The notes beneath the pieces are model-generated. The model ran no database searches and had not been told where the DNA came from. It saw nothing but the letters and a program-made list of their open reading frames with translations. Positions 10,103-21,044 of a stretch of 64,000 bases of DNA are shown here, piece by piece. Origin of the DNA: Gnetum montanum (Eukaryota; Streptophyta; Gnetopsida; Gnetales; Gnetaceae); assembly GCA_015680685.1 (NCBI GenBank), contig MNCI01011946.1:215903-279902 (forward strand), in the 5' to 3' direction. Each line of letters opens with the position of its first letter. Position 1 is the stretch's first letter. The translations under genes were made by a program, and so were the position numbers.

Positions 10103-11939
10103 TTGGCCCCTTTTTGTTGACATCTGGAAGAATCCACCTGAGAGGCATCGACAAAGAAGTGCAAAACACCATGAACGATCAAGTACCAAACATTAACTGT
10201 CAACCCTTGGCTAGATGTCATCGCACCATTTTCAAAAGGACAGGGGATTGAGGGAATGTGGTTCAAGATGAAAGGGAATTGGTTGTAACCAAGGAAGCCA
10301 GGAGTTTGTTAAGGGTGAAAATTGTTGTTGGAATTTGTGGGAGAGGAATGCTTTCTTGTGAACAAGTTATGTCATTGGTCCTTGTCAACAGCCATGTTTT
10401 TAGCATACTTGGAACCAAGACATAGGAGGTGCATTCTTTGGAGAAATGGGACTCTTATAGAGTGTTCACAGGGCCTGTTGTAAACAACCAAAGCCACGCG
10501 ATGGTGTGCAACATGGTCTCTTTGAGACACAAGTGTAACTTTTTTTCAAGACAATTACCTTCTCACCTAGGGCTTGTATGAGAAGAGCCAACAATCCATG
10601 GTTTGTGATGTCGACGGGGTCATGAAGACCTTTTCCATGCATTTTGCTCTTTGACCCTTTTTTTTGTTCTTTTTCCTTTTTATTTTTCTCGTTTGTTTCT
10701 TCTTTTCTTTTGTTTTTTCCTTTCTTTTGTATTTTCTTTTTCTTTTATTTTTTCTTTTTTTTCTCTTTGGTCTTTTTGAAAGAGCTTTCTTTTAGTGCTG
10801 TGCTCGTGTTTGAGTGCTTACATTTTGCATCATGTACTATGTACTGTGTTTTGCATTGCAACTGCTTAGAGAGTCACAGTGTGCAATAGTGTATCAAGAG
10901 TTTTGAGGTGAGCAGAATGTATCAAGGGGATATAATTGAATAGGCTAAGGGGAGCATGATGGGGAAATGGGGATGCATCGGGAATCAGGAATGTACTTAT
11001 GAACGGATTGATTAACCCAGTTACGTGCGTCAGGAAGAATGTGATACCTTGTCGTCATGATGAAGTGCATCCATGTATGAACACCTCAAGAGTATCATCC
11101 TGCAAACACAACTCCAAGAAGTTAAGTAAAACACAAATGAAACGGTTAGCTAAGCACTTTAAATAAGGAGATAGAGCCACAGAATCATGAACAGCAATTT
11201 TCAATGTAGACAGAATTATAAACAACGTCAGCTTCATTAGTATCCATGAGACAAATCATGCAGCAAGTCTTTGTGGAACAGGAACAACCAACTGCAGCAA
11301 CAGATCTTTTCAAGTTTTACGTGGTTGTTGATGAGGTCACCAGTTTATAGTCTTAGCGAACTGTTGTGGATTATTTTTACGTCATAACCCCTTGGACGGT
11401 GCCAGTTTAGCGTTGTAGCAGATGGTGCATTACTAGTTTATAGTCATAGCGGACTGGGAAGAGGCAAACTAGTTTATAGTCTTAGTGGACTCTAGATGCT
11501 AGTTTCATGTCATGGCGGACAGATGTAGTAGTTTAGTGTCATACTGGACAAAGCTCTGTGGTATTAATTTTAAGCCATGATGTCAGGACTATTCTGTGCC
11601 AATTTATAGTCATAGTAGACTAATTCTTACCTTGCTTGTGTAAAGTGTAATGCTGCATGCATGGTCATGTTACGTACCTGTGAGATCCTGCAAAAATCAA
11701 CTAGGAAGAAAACAACATCAAGCAATGTATGAATGAAAGAAAAGAAATTTAAAAAATTGATAGTTTTAGGCCATTTCAGACTGTAAGTTAGTTTAAGGCC
11801 TTTTTGGGCCATGTGTTTTTGTAGTTTTATGTTTTTATGTTTGATGTTTTTCAAATGCAATGTGTAAACTGAGTTGACGAATGTGTAAACAAAGCAAAAT
11901 GTGTGATCTAAGTGAGCAGGAAAAATGTAAATGCATAGG
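10103..11939 (-). other. Non-coding 3' part of element N
   Basis: This lies between the protease end and the 3' LTR, where RT and integrase would be expected. No minus-strand ORF with recognisable domains is present. The base next to the LTR reads AAAAAGGGGCCAA on the minus strand, a plausible polypurine tract. A long pyrimidine-rich stretch covers about 10644-10790 (purine-rich in sense), and a degenerate 31-bp repeat covers 11340-11620. Confidence 0.75.
11340..11620. repeat. Degenerate repeat with AGTTTATAGTCATAGCGGAC core
   Basis: The motif starts at 11340, 11402, 11433, 11469, 11499, 11528 and 11599, with weaker copies near 11371 and 11562. Spacing is about 29-37 bp, so it is a decayed tandem repeat. 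Two more copies lie inside the gag-protease linker at 13233-13254 and 13263-13284. Confidence 0.8.
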
Positions 11940-12777
11940 CTAGTGCAATGTAAAAGAAAGTTTAAAATGCATGTTAGAGGGGTAGGCAGAAGCTAGGCAA
12001 GCATCAAGCACATTTTCAGCCAAGGGAGAGTCTTGGTCATGTAGTTGCTTCCTAACTAGGCATGGATTAGGGAGTTTGCAAGGTTTAGGGGTCCTCTGGG
12101 GGGTTGTTGGCTTCAACCACTCATTCGGGTGTGTTAGCCTTAGCGTTGCATTGGTTGTCGTAGGTGTACCATTAAGAAACTCTTCTTCCAAAACTTGAAC
12201 CATGTCTATGTCGTGGATAGTCGAAGAGGAAACGTTATCACCATGGATGATAACTTGACCACCTTCATATGGAAGGTGGATTTCTTGGTGGATGGGAGAG
12301 GAGATGGCCCTTGGTTGAGCTAGCCAAGGCTTGCCTAGAATCATGTTGAAACTTGGCATCTCCTCTATGATAGTGAAATCTACACTAGTGGGGAATTACT
12401 CTCCCACTACAAAGGCTAAGTTGCTTGTACCCTTGACTGTGACATGCAATCCATTGAAGGATTTTAGACATGTGATTTTGGTTGGCCTGATTTCATCTGC
12501 CAGGCCTAGCTTGTCGATGATGGAGTACAGGACTACATTCGTTGCTGCACCATCGTCAACAAGCACTCTACGGATGGTGCACTGCCCAACACAAATGCTA
12601 ATGGATAGTGGAGCTGTAGTGACTCCCCCTCATTTGGGGTTGACTTTAACTGCATCATCACAAAAGGCTATGGTTATTGAACCCAATTCTTGTGTTATGG
12701 AAGGTAACATTGTTGCACAGATGGATGCCTCATTTGCAGGGATGTCCTCCATAATAGGAATGGAGGCTAAGACCTAG
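11940..12777 (-). pseudogene. TAT/Ogre-like retropepsin (element N)
   Basis: Aspartic protease of the gag-protease polyprotein. The active site reads RRVLVDDGAATNVV (near 12540-12595), with the catalytic Asp followed by Gly-Ala. The C-terminal motif FNMILGKPWLAQPRAI and the following SPIHQEIHLPYEGGQVIIHG are characteristic of TAT/Ogre proteases. One stop codon lies near 12400, shortly before the second motif, which opens the 139-residue frame at 11940-12359. The frame ends at 11940 with no RT after it. Confidence 0.8.
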
Positions 12778-15608
12778 GCCAATGCTTGGCAGTGAGTAGG
12801 TGAGGTCTTGACTAGGTCATATAAGGTAAATGTTGTGTTCTTTTGCTTGAGCATTTGCTTTACCAAGGTTAGTGCAACTACGAAGTCTTTATCATTAGCC
12901 GTTGTGCTGGCTTTGACTTCCTCCATGAAGCTTGAGAGACAGACCTCTCGAGAGGGGGACTTAGGCTTGGTTTTCTTGGGGGTAGGGGCCCTAGTGTTTA
13001 GTTGTTGTTTGCTAGTTGTGGCCTTTGCTTTGGCCATGTGAGTTGTGAGGTGCTCGTTTGTCCTCTTGCATTCCCATTTGGTGGGCCTACCTAGGTTGCT
13101 AGTGGGGTCAACCCTTGAAGGAGGAGGGATTGAGATGTTGTCCACTATTGGGCTTCAGGTAGGTGAGGGGCCATCTCATTGTGGAACTCTTATGAAAAAA
13201 TGTTTCTTAGTGGTTTTTGTTGCTGCTTCATGCTAGTTTAATGTCTTAGCGAACAATTTGTGCCAGTTTAACATCTTAGTGGATGATGTCTGTGGAGCCT
13301 TAACCACAAAGGATGTTGTGGATGCTTGGGGTGGCACCTTGATAACAAAGGGAGGCCTCTTATTTTTGGGGGCTAGGGGAATCCTTGCCTTGCTAGGAGA
13401 CACACAAATCACAAAAGGTTTTTGCATAGGTTTGGGCTTGCCAACTATGCTAATTGAGTTTATGACATAGGAGGCATCATCTATGTTGGATTAACTTGCC
13501 ATGTCAATAACTAGTTGGCCTTGTTCTATCATTCCCTGCAGGTCATCTTGCAAGGCATGACAGTTGTCTGTACTGTGACCAGCCATTTGATGGTAATGAC
13601 AGTATTGGTCCAATTTAAAATGTTGTGGGATCGGAGGCTCATTTGGTACTGCTAAGGTGGGGTTCCTTAGTAGCTCGCAATACTTGCCATGTTTTTGGCG
13701 AGTAATCTCCAACACGTGTTTGTGTTGGATTTGCCCGACTTTCAAGAGTTTCTCCAATAGTTGAGAGGGTTGCATCGGTAGTGGTGTATACTTTGAGCAG
13801 TCCTTGCGCTAAAATTTGGGCCTTGGGGTGGCCCCTACCGATGTAGGTGAGTTGGCACAAAAGTTGGCAGCTTTGTTAGCTGGGGCTTTAGGTTGCTTAG
13901 CTTTTGGGCCCTATTTGGTTGCTTTTATGATTGTGGCTACTATTGCCTCAGTTGTGTTTTGCTTGTGAGTATGTTTGTTTTTGTAGGCCACATAAGCTGG
14001 GTCATTGCTTGATTGTGCCACCTCTTCTATGTCTTTAATTTATACAAATGCCTGACTCAAAGTACGGGGTTTTAGATAATAAAGCTTTGATTTAATGAAG
14101 TCATTTGCAGCCGCTTTAAACATATTAAGCAGATATATTTCAGGAATAGGTTCATGAAGTTCATTCAGGGCGGTGCTCCATCTTTGGATAAACTTTTGTG
14201 CTAGCTCTAAAGGCGCTTATTTAATTTGAATCAAGCTATCTAACGTGGCTTCAGGTTTTAGATTGTATTTGAAACGAGTGACAAATTGGTGCAACAAATC
14301 CTCCAGAGAAGATATAGAGCTACAGGGTAAGGCTTAGTATCAGTCTAAGGCTCTTCCTGCTAAGGACATAGCAAATACACACAGAATTACATGGGGCCAT
14401 GCCTAAAGCAAAAGACTTTCGGTTTGGAATGTCACTAGGTGGGCATTTGGGTCTCCCTCTCCATTGTACTTGGTCAACTGAGGCAATGAGACTCCTTTTG
14501 GCAACGTTAAGGGTGGAACTGAGGGGTCAATCGGGTCATCTTAATAGAAATCTAGTACTTTGACTTCCTCATTGTTCAAATTTTTAAGGCGTTTTAATTC
14601 TTTTGCCAAGGAGTGCATCATTTTTTGTGTGTCTACCCATTCTTGGGCAATAGAAAGATTGGCGGTTTGGGTTGATGATAATTGATAATGACTCGATTGT
14701 GGCATCATTTATGGAAAAATAGGTTGTTGGACTATTGTTTGTTGTGGTGGGACAGCATTCGGGGTTGAGATTATAAGATGTGGTACACTATAGTGAGTAG
14801 ACAGGTTTTGCTGAATAGCTGGTGGGACCCACTGCCCAGTCATAGGTTGTGAAGTGATCGTTGGTGTTTGTTGGATTTGCACTTGAGGTACATAATGGGT
14901 GGACGTGGCAGCAGGTATGACCGATGGCATTCTAATCACTTGAGGTCAAGAAGTCATTCCTGCATTAGTCTGTTGGGACTTTGTTTGCAATGGTATGGCA
15001 AAAGTAGATGCATTAGTTTGAACATTGGACTTGGAGAAGATGGGGATGGGAATGGCTACTTCCCGTAATGAAGCTGGTGATGGAAATATTGTTTCTTCCA
15101 GGAACGGTTGAAACAGTGGGTTTGTATGGGCATGGGGGTTAACAGTATGGTATGATTCTCCATATTCAGATTGGGCTGCAAAGTCATCTTCTTCATCTTG
15201 AGGCTCTATGGGAGGTAGCTGTAAGGCTTGACTTCTAGCCATGAGAAGTTGGGATATGAGTCTATGATGGTGTTTAGAGAGCAGGATTATGTCAAATGCT
15301 GAAGGGATGAACTCACAACCTCCCGTGTGGATAAGTTCATAGTCTCGTTTTGCTTCCCTTTCCATACAGTCAATAGGTAGATTGGGTTGGATTTTGACAT
15401 AGATGAAGTTATACTGTTTGAGTGTAAGAGTTGCATGAGTAGGGCCTTTTCCCTGTAGCCTGAGGGACTGGTGTGTAGGGCCTTGAGGATTTATGTGTTC
15501 AATAACGGTTATGGACTCCGTAGCAGTCACAGGGTTTGAAGTTTCGGCCCCAAAGTCAGCAATCAGTAGTGTTACTGGGTTGATTTGGAAGGATTCCATG
15601 GCGAACAT
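12778..15608 (-). pseudogene. TAT/Ogre-like Gag (element N)
   Basis: The capsid-nucleocapsid protein starts at 15608 (or Met at 15599, MESFQINPV). An N-terminal region runs to 14946, followed by a Pro/Gln-rich stretch (14709-14939). A gag core with KYNGEGDPNAHLVTFQ lies near 14480-14520. The zinc knuckle YCHYHQMAGHSTDNCHALQ is at about 13550-13610 and is followed by DLQGMIEQG, a TAT/Ogre hallmark. Bases 12778-13490 are a Lys/Pro/Thr-rich linker to protease. Several in-frame stops split it. It resembles a single long gag-protease reading frame that has decayed. Confidence 0.8.
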
Positions 15609-16452
15609 GAGTAGACTAGGCTAGATGAATGGAGTTGGATTGCAAACAGTTGCAACATGATCGTGACACAAACACAACGTGACCAAACTAATCAAACTAG
15701 ACCAATAGGATAAGCTTAGCATGACCAATAGGGACAGGAGACTCACAGGGTAAGATGAAAAATTTTTGACAGGTAGTGTGATCAATGTTTTAACAATGGA
15801 AAATTCAGGCCTTTCTTCTAGCACTGAAAACTATGCTGACCTAAATCGTCGATGTTAGGCTGGAAAGGAAACAGACACAAAAAGATCGTCAGGCAGTCAC
15901 AACTGACCCTACCTTTGCCCGAGGGCAGGCTAGAAAAGTAAACGAAGGTAGAGTGCCTTGGATGGTTTGCATGCAAATCAACCAAGGACTTTCCTGAGTG
16001 TAAGCTACAGTTAGCACTGGGGTTATCGTAAACAATGTCTTAAAATGTGTAAATGCACATAAAATGTAAACATGAGCTATAAGATGTAAGAACGTAAGGC
16101 ATAAACAAGACGTAAACTATAAACTGAACGTAAACTGAATGTAAGCAGAAATGTAAATAGAACGTAAAATAGAAAATGGAAATAATGTTTGGTTGGCAAA
16201 ACGGAAATGATGTATTGCTTAAAAAAGATGTGCACTGATCAAAGCGTAGCTACGTGTAGATGGCAGGTTGAACGCCTAGCCCTAAGGTGATGTAACGTGA
16301 TGATACGATGATGTGATGTGATGAATGTGAGAAATTCTTGGATGCCAATAGTCAGATATACCGAGCGTCCAAGGATTGCAAGTTCTATCCTCTCTTAGAA
16401 TTTCCAATCTCTCTCCTTTTTTTTGCCTCCTAGTTTATGTGAATTGACAAGG

Positions 16453-16460
16453 TATTTATA
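16453..16460 (-). promoter_or_regulatory. TATA box of element N right LTR
   Basis: TATAAATA on the minus strand. This is the promoter position that would drive gag-protease of N, the gag start being about 850 bp downstream in sense direction. Confidence 0.7.
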
Positions 16461-16565
16461 GGGTTGGGCTGGGCTCAGGCACGGAATTCAAGAATGGAAT
16501 CAACGACTGGCAGATGAGAGGAAAGAAAATCTAGTGACATGTATCCAATGGACAGTTGTGCTCAG

Positions 16566-16938
16566 GTTGGATGTGTGTTGGATAGTTGTGCACGAGTTGG
16601 GTTTGTGTCGGATAGTTTTGCACGAGTTGGATGTGTGTTGGATAGTTTTGCATGAGTTTGGATTTGTGTCGGATAGTTGTGCACAAGTTGGATGTGTGTC
16701 GGCAAGCTCTGCATGAGTTAGATGTGTGTTGGATAGTTGTGCACGAGTTGGATTTATGTAAGATAGTTGTGCACAAGTTGGATGTGTGTCGGCAAGCTGT
16801 GCACGAGTTGGATGTGTGTTGGATAGTTGTGCATGAGTTGGATTTATGTAGGATAGTTTTGCATGAGTTGGATGTGTGTTGGCGAGAGTTGGATGTGTGT
16901 TGGATAGTTGTGCACGATTTGGATGTGTGTCGGCAAGC
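16566..16938 (-). repeat. 30-bp tandem repeat, right LTR copy
   Basis: Same repeat as at 8970-9387, with fewer units and a different order of the two variants. The two LTR arrays have therefore changed by gain or loss of units since insertion. Confidence 0.9.
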
Positions 16939-17110
16939 TACATTCTTGACTAGGTACATCGCATTTTACAATTTATGGGTTATTCAAGCCCATGAAAGTA
17001 CATTTAATTTATACCGTGAGGGCTTGACTATCCCACAAATAAATATTTACAATGAAATGTACAAGGGAAATTCGACCCATCTTGCTTCAAACTTCTTTGT
17101 CCCTGAGTTT

Positions 17111-17227
17111 TTCTGGAATTTTTTGGGAGTTGCTAATGCTGAGAATTTTCTGCCATTTTCTGGAATTTTCTGGAAGTTGCTGATGCTAACAATTTTCTGC
17201 CATTTTCTAGAATTTTCTAGAATTTTC
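17111..17227 (-). promoter_or_regulatory. Heat-shock-element-like TTC/GAA array (element N right LTR)
   Basis: 17158-17175 reads TTCTGGAATTTTCTGGAA, four perfectly phased alternating triplets. 17205-17227 has five (TTC, GAA, TTC, GAA, TTC), each 5 bp from the next. A weaker start lies at 17111-17118. This exceeds the three-unit minimum usually described for heat-shock-factor binding. The array is about 0.65-0.77 kb upstream of the TATA box. Confidence 0.65.
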
Positions 17228-17529
17228 TAAAAGTTGATCATGTTGGACTCATGCTGCCAACGTGACCTGGGCGTCAATGACAAAAATGAGTGTTTTGGAG
17301 CTAAAATCTGAAGTTCTAGAAGCTAAAACTTGGAGAAATCATTAATGGACCTTGAGGATGACTTATCCCTTCAAAATTAGACCATTTTGATGCTGTTTTA
17401 AGGCTATTTTGAGCCTATTTTGAGGCTCTGAAAGTTGGTCACGCTGGACTCATATTGAAGCTTGACACTTTCAGATTTGGACTGTTTTGACTTGATTTTG
17501 AAGCTATTGGAGTTGCTCATGCTGAGGGC

Positions 17530-17561
17530 AAGCTAGCTTGATAGTGTGATCAAGCTAGCTT
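17530..17561. repeat. Perfect 13-bp-arm hairpin, right LTR copy
   Basis: Identical arms and loop to 9959-9990, although the surrounding LTR sequence has diverged. Confidence 0.9.
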
Positions 17562-17673
17562 GAGCAACCTGGACTTGAGTTTCATGCCTTAGTCAAATTT
17601 TTCCTCCCAAATGCTTGAAAGGGCTTGAGTTGTTCTTGTTTCAAATTGTTAGGCCAAAATTAGTGGTGTTTCA

Positions 17674-17678
17674 CAGAT
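17674..17678. repeat. Target duplication CAGAT, right copy (element N)
   Basis: Partner of 8232-8236; element A sequence resumes immediately after it. Confidence 0.92.
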
Positions 17679-19919
17679 GAGAATGATGGTATACCTATGG
17701 AACATTATCCCTAGGAGAGGGAGTCCTATAATATTCACAAGCTTGGTAATGAGGTTGAGAAGTAACGTAACCAATAGAGTCACGTGGAGATACTGGCTAC
17801 TACATGTAATATCCATATGAGTTAGGTTACCGGTAAGGATACTGTTTCCTTGGTGGTGGCATTCCCCATGATTATGGGTATTGCCACTATTGATATTGCT
17901 CAATCAGTTATGGTGGAGTTCTACTGGGATAATCCAGTAAGGGTTGGTGGAACTATCTTGGGTTACCTTGTGGATAAGGTAACCTTCAAGGTGTTTGCCA
18001 TTTGTTCAATCGTGGGTTGAGTGCATACACCCCAAACTCTTGCAGATGTGAGATTACAGGGCAACATCCCTTAGGATGGTCAGATTGACATATTTCACAT
18101 CCACTATCATTGTCTATTTTTGACTCCAAAACCTCTTCAATGATGACAACTTTTCCCTTACCCTTGCTACATACATGTTTAGCTTCTCTCTTTTTTCTTT
18201 TTTCGTGATCACTACCTTGATCTCTAGACTCCTCTACTATTTTAAGGACATATTAAAATCTATTGTCTAGGGAATCCCACATTCGGTCTACCTTTGCTGA
18301 TACTTCTAATGTCAACTTTTGGATAGGCAAAGTCTTCCTATTCACCATCTCTTTGAGTGGTGACTCTTCTTCATCCTCACAAAATCTTACTCCCCTCTTC
18401 TGGAGGGAAGGATCTTGGTTATACTCTTCCACACTTTCTCTCTTCCGTAGCTCATCTTCTTCCTTAGCAACTTGCTCTAATAGTCTTTGAATTTGATGGG
18501 ACCTAAGCTCAGATAATCTTCCTTGGGCATAAGTCCCAAGGGTTCTTCTTATTTCATGCCTAAGCCCATCTATGAGATGGCGCAGTTGATCCCTTTGTGA
18601 ATAACCATGGCCAGGACAACAATATAATAGTGCATAGTATCAGTCCATGGTAGTATCCAAGGGTTTATGTCCTCCTTGTTTCTAGCCTTGGATTTGCTTT
18701 CACAGGTTGGACACTCGAGAGTACATTTGGTACTTATCGTTAAACAATTCTAACATGGTACTCCACCTACAAATGGATTCTGATTCTAAGGACCAGTACC
18801 AGCTTTTCACTTCTTTAACTAGTGTCCATGGGAACAACTTAAGGCACATGCATCATGGAATTCTTGTAAGTGATTCTAAGGATCAGCATTGTATCCCCCT
18901 TCAAATCATGGGACATTGTTCATATCTAACCTCTTGATCCTAATATCTTTTTGATGCCTTGTTGGAATTCTAACAACCTCAGTTATGTCTAACATACTTT
19001 GAGTGGTGAGTAGGTATTCATCGTAATTGTCTTGTCCATGACATCTATGATGCCTACGTTGTTCCGTACTCTTCTCTCTTCTATGTTGTGATTCTCTAGA
19101 GTGCCCTCGTCCCCTTTCCTAGTTGTTTCGTCTATGATTTCCACTTTGCCTACCTTTGTCCCCATGGTCTTTTTCTTTATGACTATGTCTAGATATTGAA
19201 GGAGAGGGTGAAGGAGAGGGTAAAGGAGATGATGAAGGTGAAGAAGAGGGGGAACTGTCATCATGACAGTGTTTACTACCTTCTCTTTAACGGTCATGGC
19301 CTCGATCATGATTGCGATCAGAATTTCTACCTTTATCATGTGTCTATGTCCCTTTTTCAAATGCTTTGTGCCCATGGGTATCAGAACTTGGGTTATGAAT
19401 AGTGGAATAAAGGTTCTGATACACAACCCCTTGGCCAAAGTCAATGGGAGGAACATCGTCGTGTGGACGATTACCTGAGGTAGGTTCACCACCCTCATTT
19501 TCACTTAAGACATGTGGGACATCCTAGGACCACTTATCCTTCAAAGACCTATGATGTCACTCCCATTACAAGTCCCTTTGTCATTGTGCCTCCATGGAAT
19601 GGTACTCTCTCAATTCATGGTCTTGCACAACGTACTCTGCATGTAAATGCAACATGCCAATTTGTGTTAGAGCATGAAGAAGCATGCTTGGGACTAAACG
19701 ATTAGGAGGTAACACTATGTTACATTCTAAGTCTCACCAACACAGTTGTTCATCTTGATGGAGGATAAAGGTGAAGTTTGGTATATACTCATTAGGATGA
19801 ATATATACCACTCTAACTTGTTGAGGGACTGGCAAATCAACGTCATGTATATTACATTGCTGATTGTTTCCTGTTTCGGACCTAGGTGGTGAGGCGCTTT
19901 TGTACGAAGAAGGAGACAT
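17679..19919 (-). pseudogene. Athila-like Gag (element A)
   Basis: The start at 19919 gives MSPSSYKSASPP, which aligns with the MSSSHK-type starts of B, C and E. The conserved segment YIPNFTFILHQDEQL follows. The gag core MLELFNDKYQMYSRVSNL lies near 18690-18750. A nucleocapsid knuckle CEICQSDHPKGCC (CX2CX3HX3C) is at about 18061-18104. A Pro/Gln-rich tail then runs into the N insertion. Many stops interrupt the frame. The usual role is capsid assembly and RNA packaging. Confidence 0.85.
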
Positions 19920-20035
19920 ACTTGTTTGTTCATTGTGAAATGTATTCTTGTTTATTATTTTCTCAATCAACCCTAAGAGTTTGTTCCAATGATGTGAATG
20001 ATTTCCTAAGTTCTAATTAGTGCACAAACAACTAA

Positions 20036-20054
20036 GTCCCTGACAACGGCACCA
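20036..20054 (-). promoter_or_regulatory. Primer binding site, tRNA-Asp type (element A)
   Basis: The minus strand reads TGGTGCCGTTGTCAGGGAC directly inside the 5' LTR. It differs at only a few positions from the complement of the plant tRNA-Asp 3' end, the primer known for Athila elements. The site is shared by B (34040-34058) and C (46927-46945). Confidence 0.8.
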
Positions 20055-20055
20055 A

Positions 20056-20862
20056 TGACGAGGGCAAGGTACCCCTATGCTCAACCATACAAATACAAGT
20101 GTTTCACACATGATCCAGTCGAATTCCAAGGACTAAGTGCTTATGCACCCTTGTAGAACAAGGATGGGTTGGTTGATCGTTGTCTTCCCCAACTTACTTG
20201 TATGTCACAATTGTATGGTTAAGTAAGCTTGAGGCATATGATTTTTATAGCTTTTATGTTTTTATGTCCTGCTGCTAATAAGGGAAGGAGAGAGATAACT
20301 AAGTGACTAATTTATCTTAACTACTCATTAACTAAGTTCTAACTAATCCTAACACCAGCATCCGTTCTCACTTGTCATACACATCCTGAACCAGTGCAAC
20401 ACTGCTGGGATTACCAAACGCTAATTGTTACTGGGTTACCAAGTGTTACATGCATGCTCAAAGTGATTGTACTGAGTGTATTTACTTAGGAGATTTGTGG
20501 AGAGAGAGAATCATTAACTAACTAAGAAAGCATTTGATAACATCAATTAACACTAATTACTCTATTCTGGATGCTGTAAGGTTTATCATAAAGTTCATCT
20601 CTATTGTCATACACAATGTGCTTAGGTACACAATGCTCAAATAAAGATCCATTCACTTGATGACTCCTACTGTGGGCACATAGAAATAATTCTAACTCTG
20701 GAGGGAAGAAAAGACAAGAGTTTTGCTAAGGGACTAACTATTTAACTACGAAACCAAGTGCGCCCACCTCTTATTTATAGGCAAGGAGGCAGGTCCTGAT
20801 ATCAAGTATCCGACATCACATGGTAGGCTCTGATATCGTGTACTCAATATCACAGTTCATCA
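20056..20862 (-). repeat. Element A right LTR (5' LTR)
   Basis: Begins TGACGAGGGCAAGG and ends TTCATCA on the plus strand. The TATA box is at 20772-20779 (minus strand), giving U3 of about 83 bp. Homologous to 1533-2371. Confidence 0.9.
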
Positions 20863-21044
20863 CCTACTCTTGAGTTTTGTGACATGTTACACACATTCAA
20901 AATACTACACTATATATAAACTAAAAGCTAAACTAACAACTACCTATCATATCTCCTACGATACCATCTCCAACTTTACATCCTTCATTTCGAACTAATG
21001 TTCTCAACCAAAAATTTTTCAATGATAAATTACAAGTGTTAACA

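Larger units (their letters stand above)
8237..17673 (-). mobile_element. Element N: TAT/Ogre-like gag-protease retrotransposon without RT or integrase
   Basis: A 9.4-kb element with LTRs of 1866 and 1842 bp, TG/CA ends and a perfect 5-bp target duplication. The internal 5.7 kb carries gag with a CHYHQMAGHSTDNC knuckle and a protease with VDDGAATNV and NMILGKPWL, all typical of the TAT/Ogre lineage. After protease there are about 1.8 kb with no trace of RT, RNase H or integrase. It therefore looks non-autonomous, depending on another element for replication (inference). It lies in the gag-protease linker of A, in the same orientation. Confidence 0.9.
15832..17673 (-). repeat. Element N right LTR (5' LTR)
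   Basis: Homologous to 8237-10102. It begins TATGCTGACC (TG changed to TA) and ends GTGGTGTTTCA before the target duplication. It carries the same order of hairpin (17530-17561), TTC/GAA array (17111-17227), 30-bp repeat and TATA box (16453-16460). The sequence just inside it (15800-15831) does not match the initiator-Met or tRNA-Asp primer sites, so the primer tRNA is unassigned. Confidence 0.9.
1533..20862 (-). mobile_element. Element A: Athila-like Ty3/gypsy retrotransposon, split by element N
   Basis: Two related LTRs (1533-2371 and 20056-20862) bound an internal region with, in sense (minus) order, a tRNA-Asp-like primer site, gag, protease, RT, RNase H, integrase, a 3' region and a polypurine tract. 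Removing nested element N (8237-17673) and one 5-bp duplication leaves about 9.9 kb, a normal length for Athila-type elements. Lineage is inferred from the RT motif KDHFPLPF, the CX2CX3HX3C gag knuckle and the tRNA-Asp primer site. No 5-bp target duplication is visible (TTTGG on the left, CCTAC on the right), so the ends may have recombined or decayed. Coding parts are broken by stops and shifts. Confidence 0.9.

Noticed and set aside
10644-10790. Pyrimidine-rich tract read as an 81-residue Phe-rich protein
   Set aside because: Low-complexity T-rich DNA within the non-coding part of N; more likely a long purine-rich tract in the sense RNA.
11340-11620. Possible CRISPR-like array of a 22-bp motif with spacers
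   Set aside because: The genome is plant, spacing and motif are degenerate, and spacers are partly repeat-derived. It is a decayed tandem repeat.
12331-13041. Plus-strand ORFs of 148 and 77 residues inside element N
   Set aside because: Antisense shadows of the protease and linker, which are identified by active-site motifs on the minus strand.
16531-17230. Long ORFs on both strands (142 and 192 residues) with repeating LDVCWIVVHE-like or HTSNSCTT-like units
   Set aside because: They are by-products of the stop-free 30-bp minisatellite in the N LTR. Both strands are open and the two LTR copies differ in unit number.
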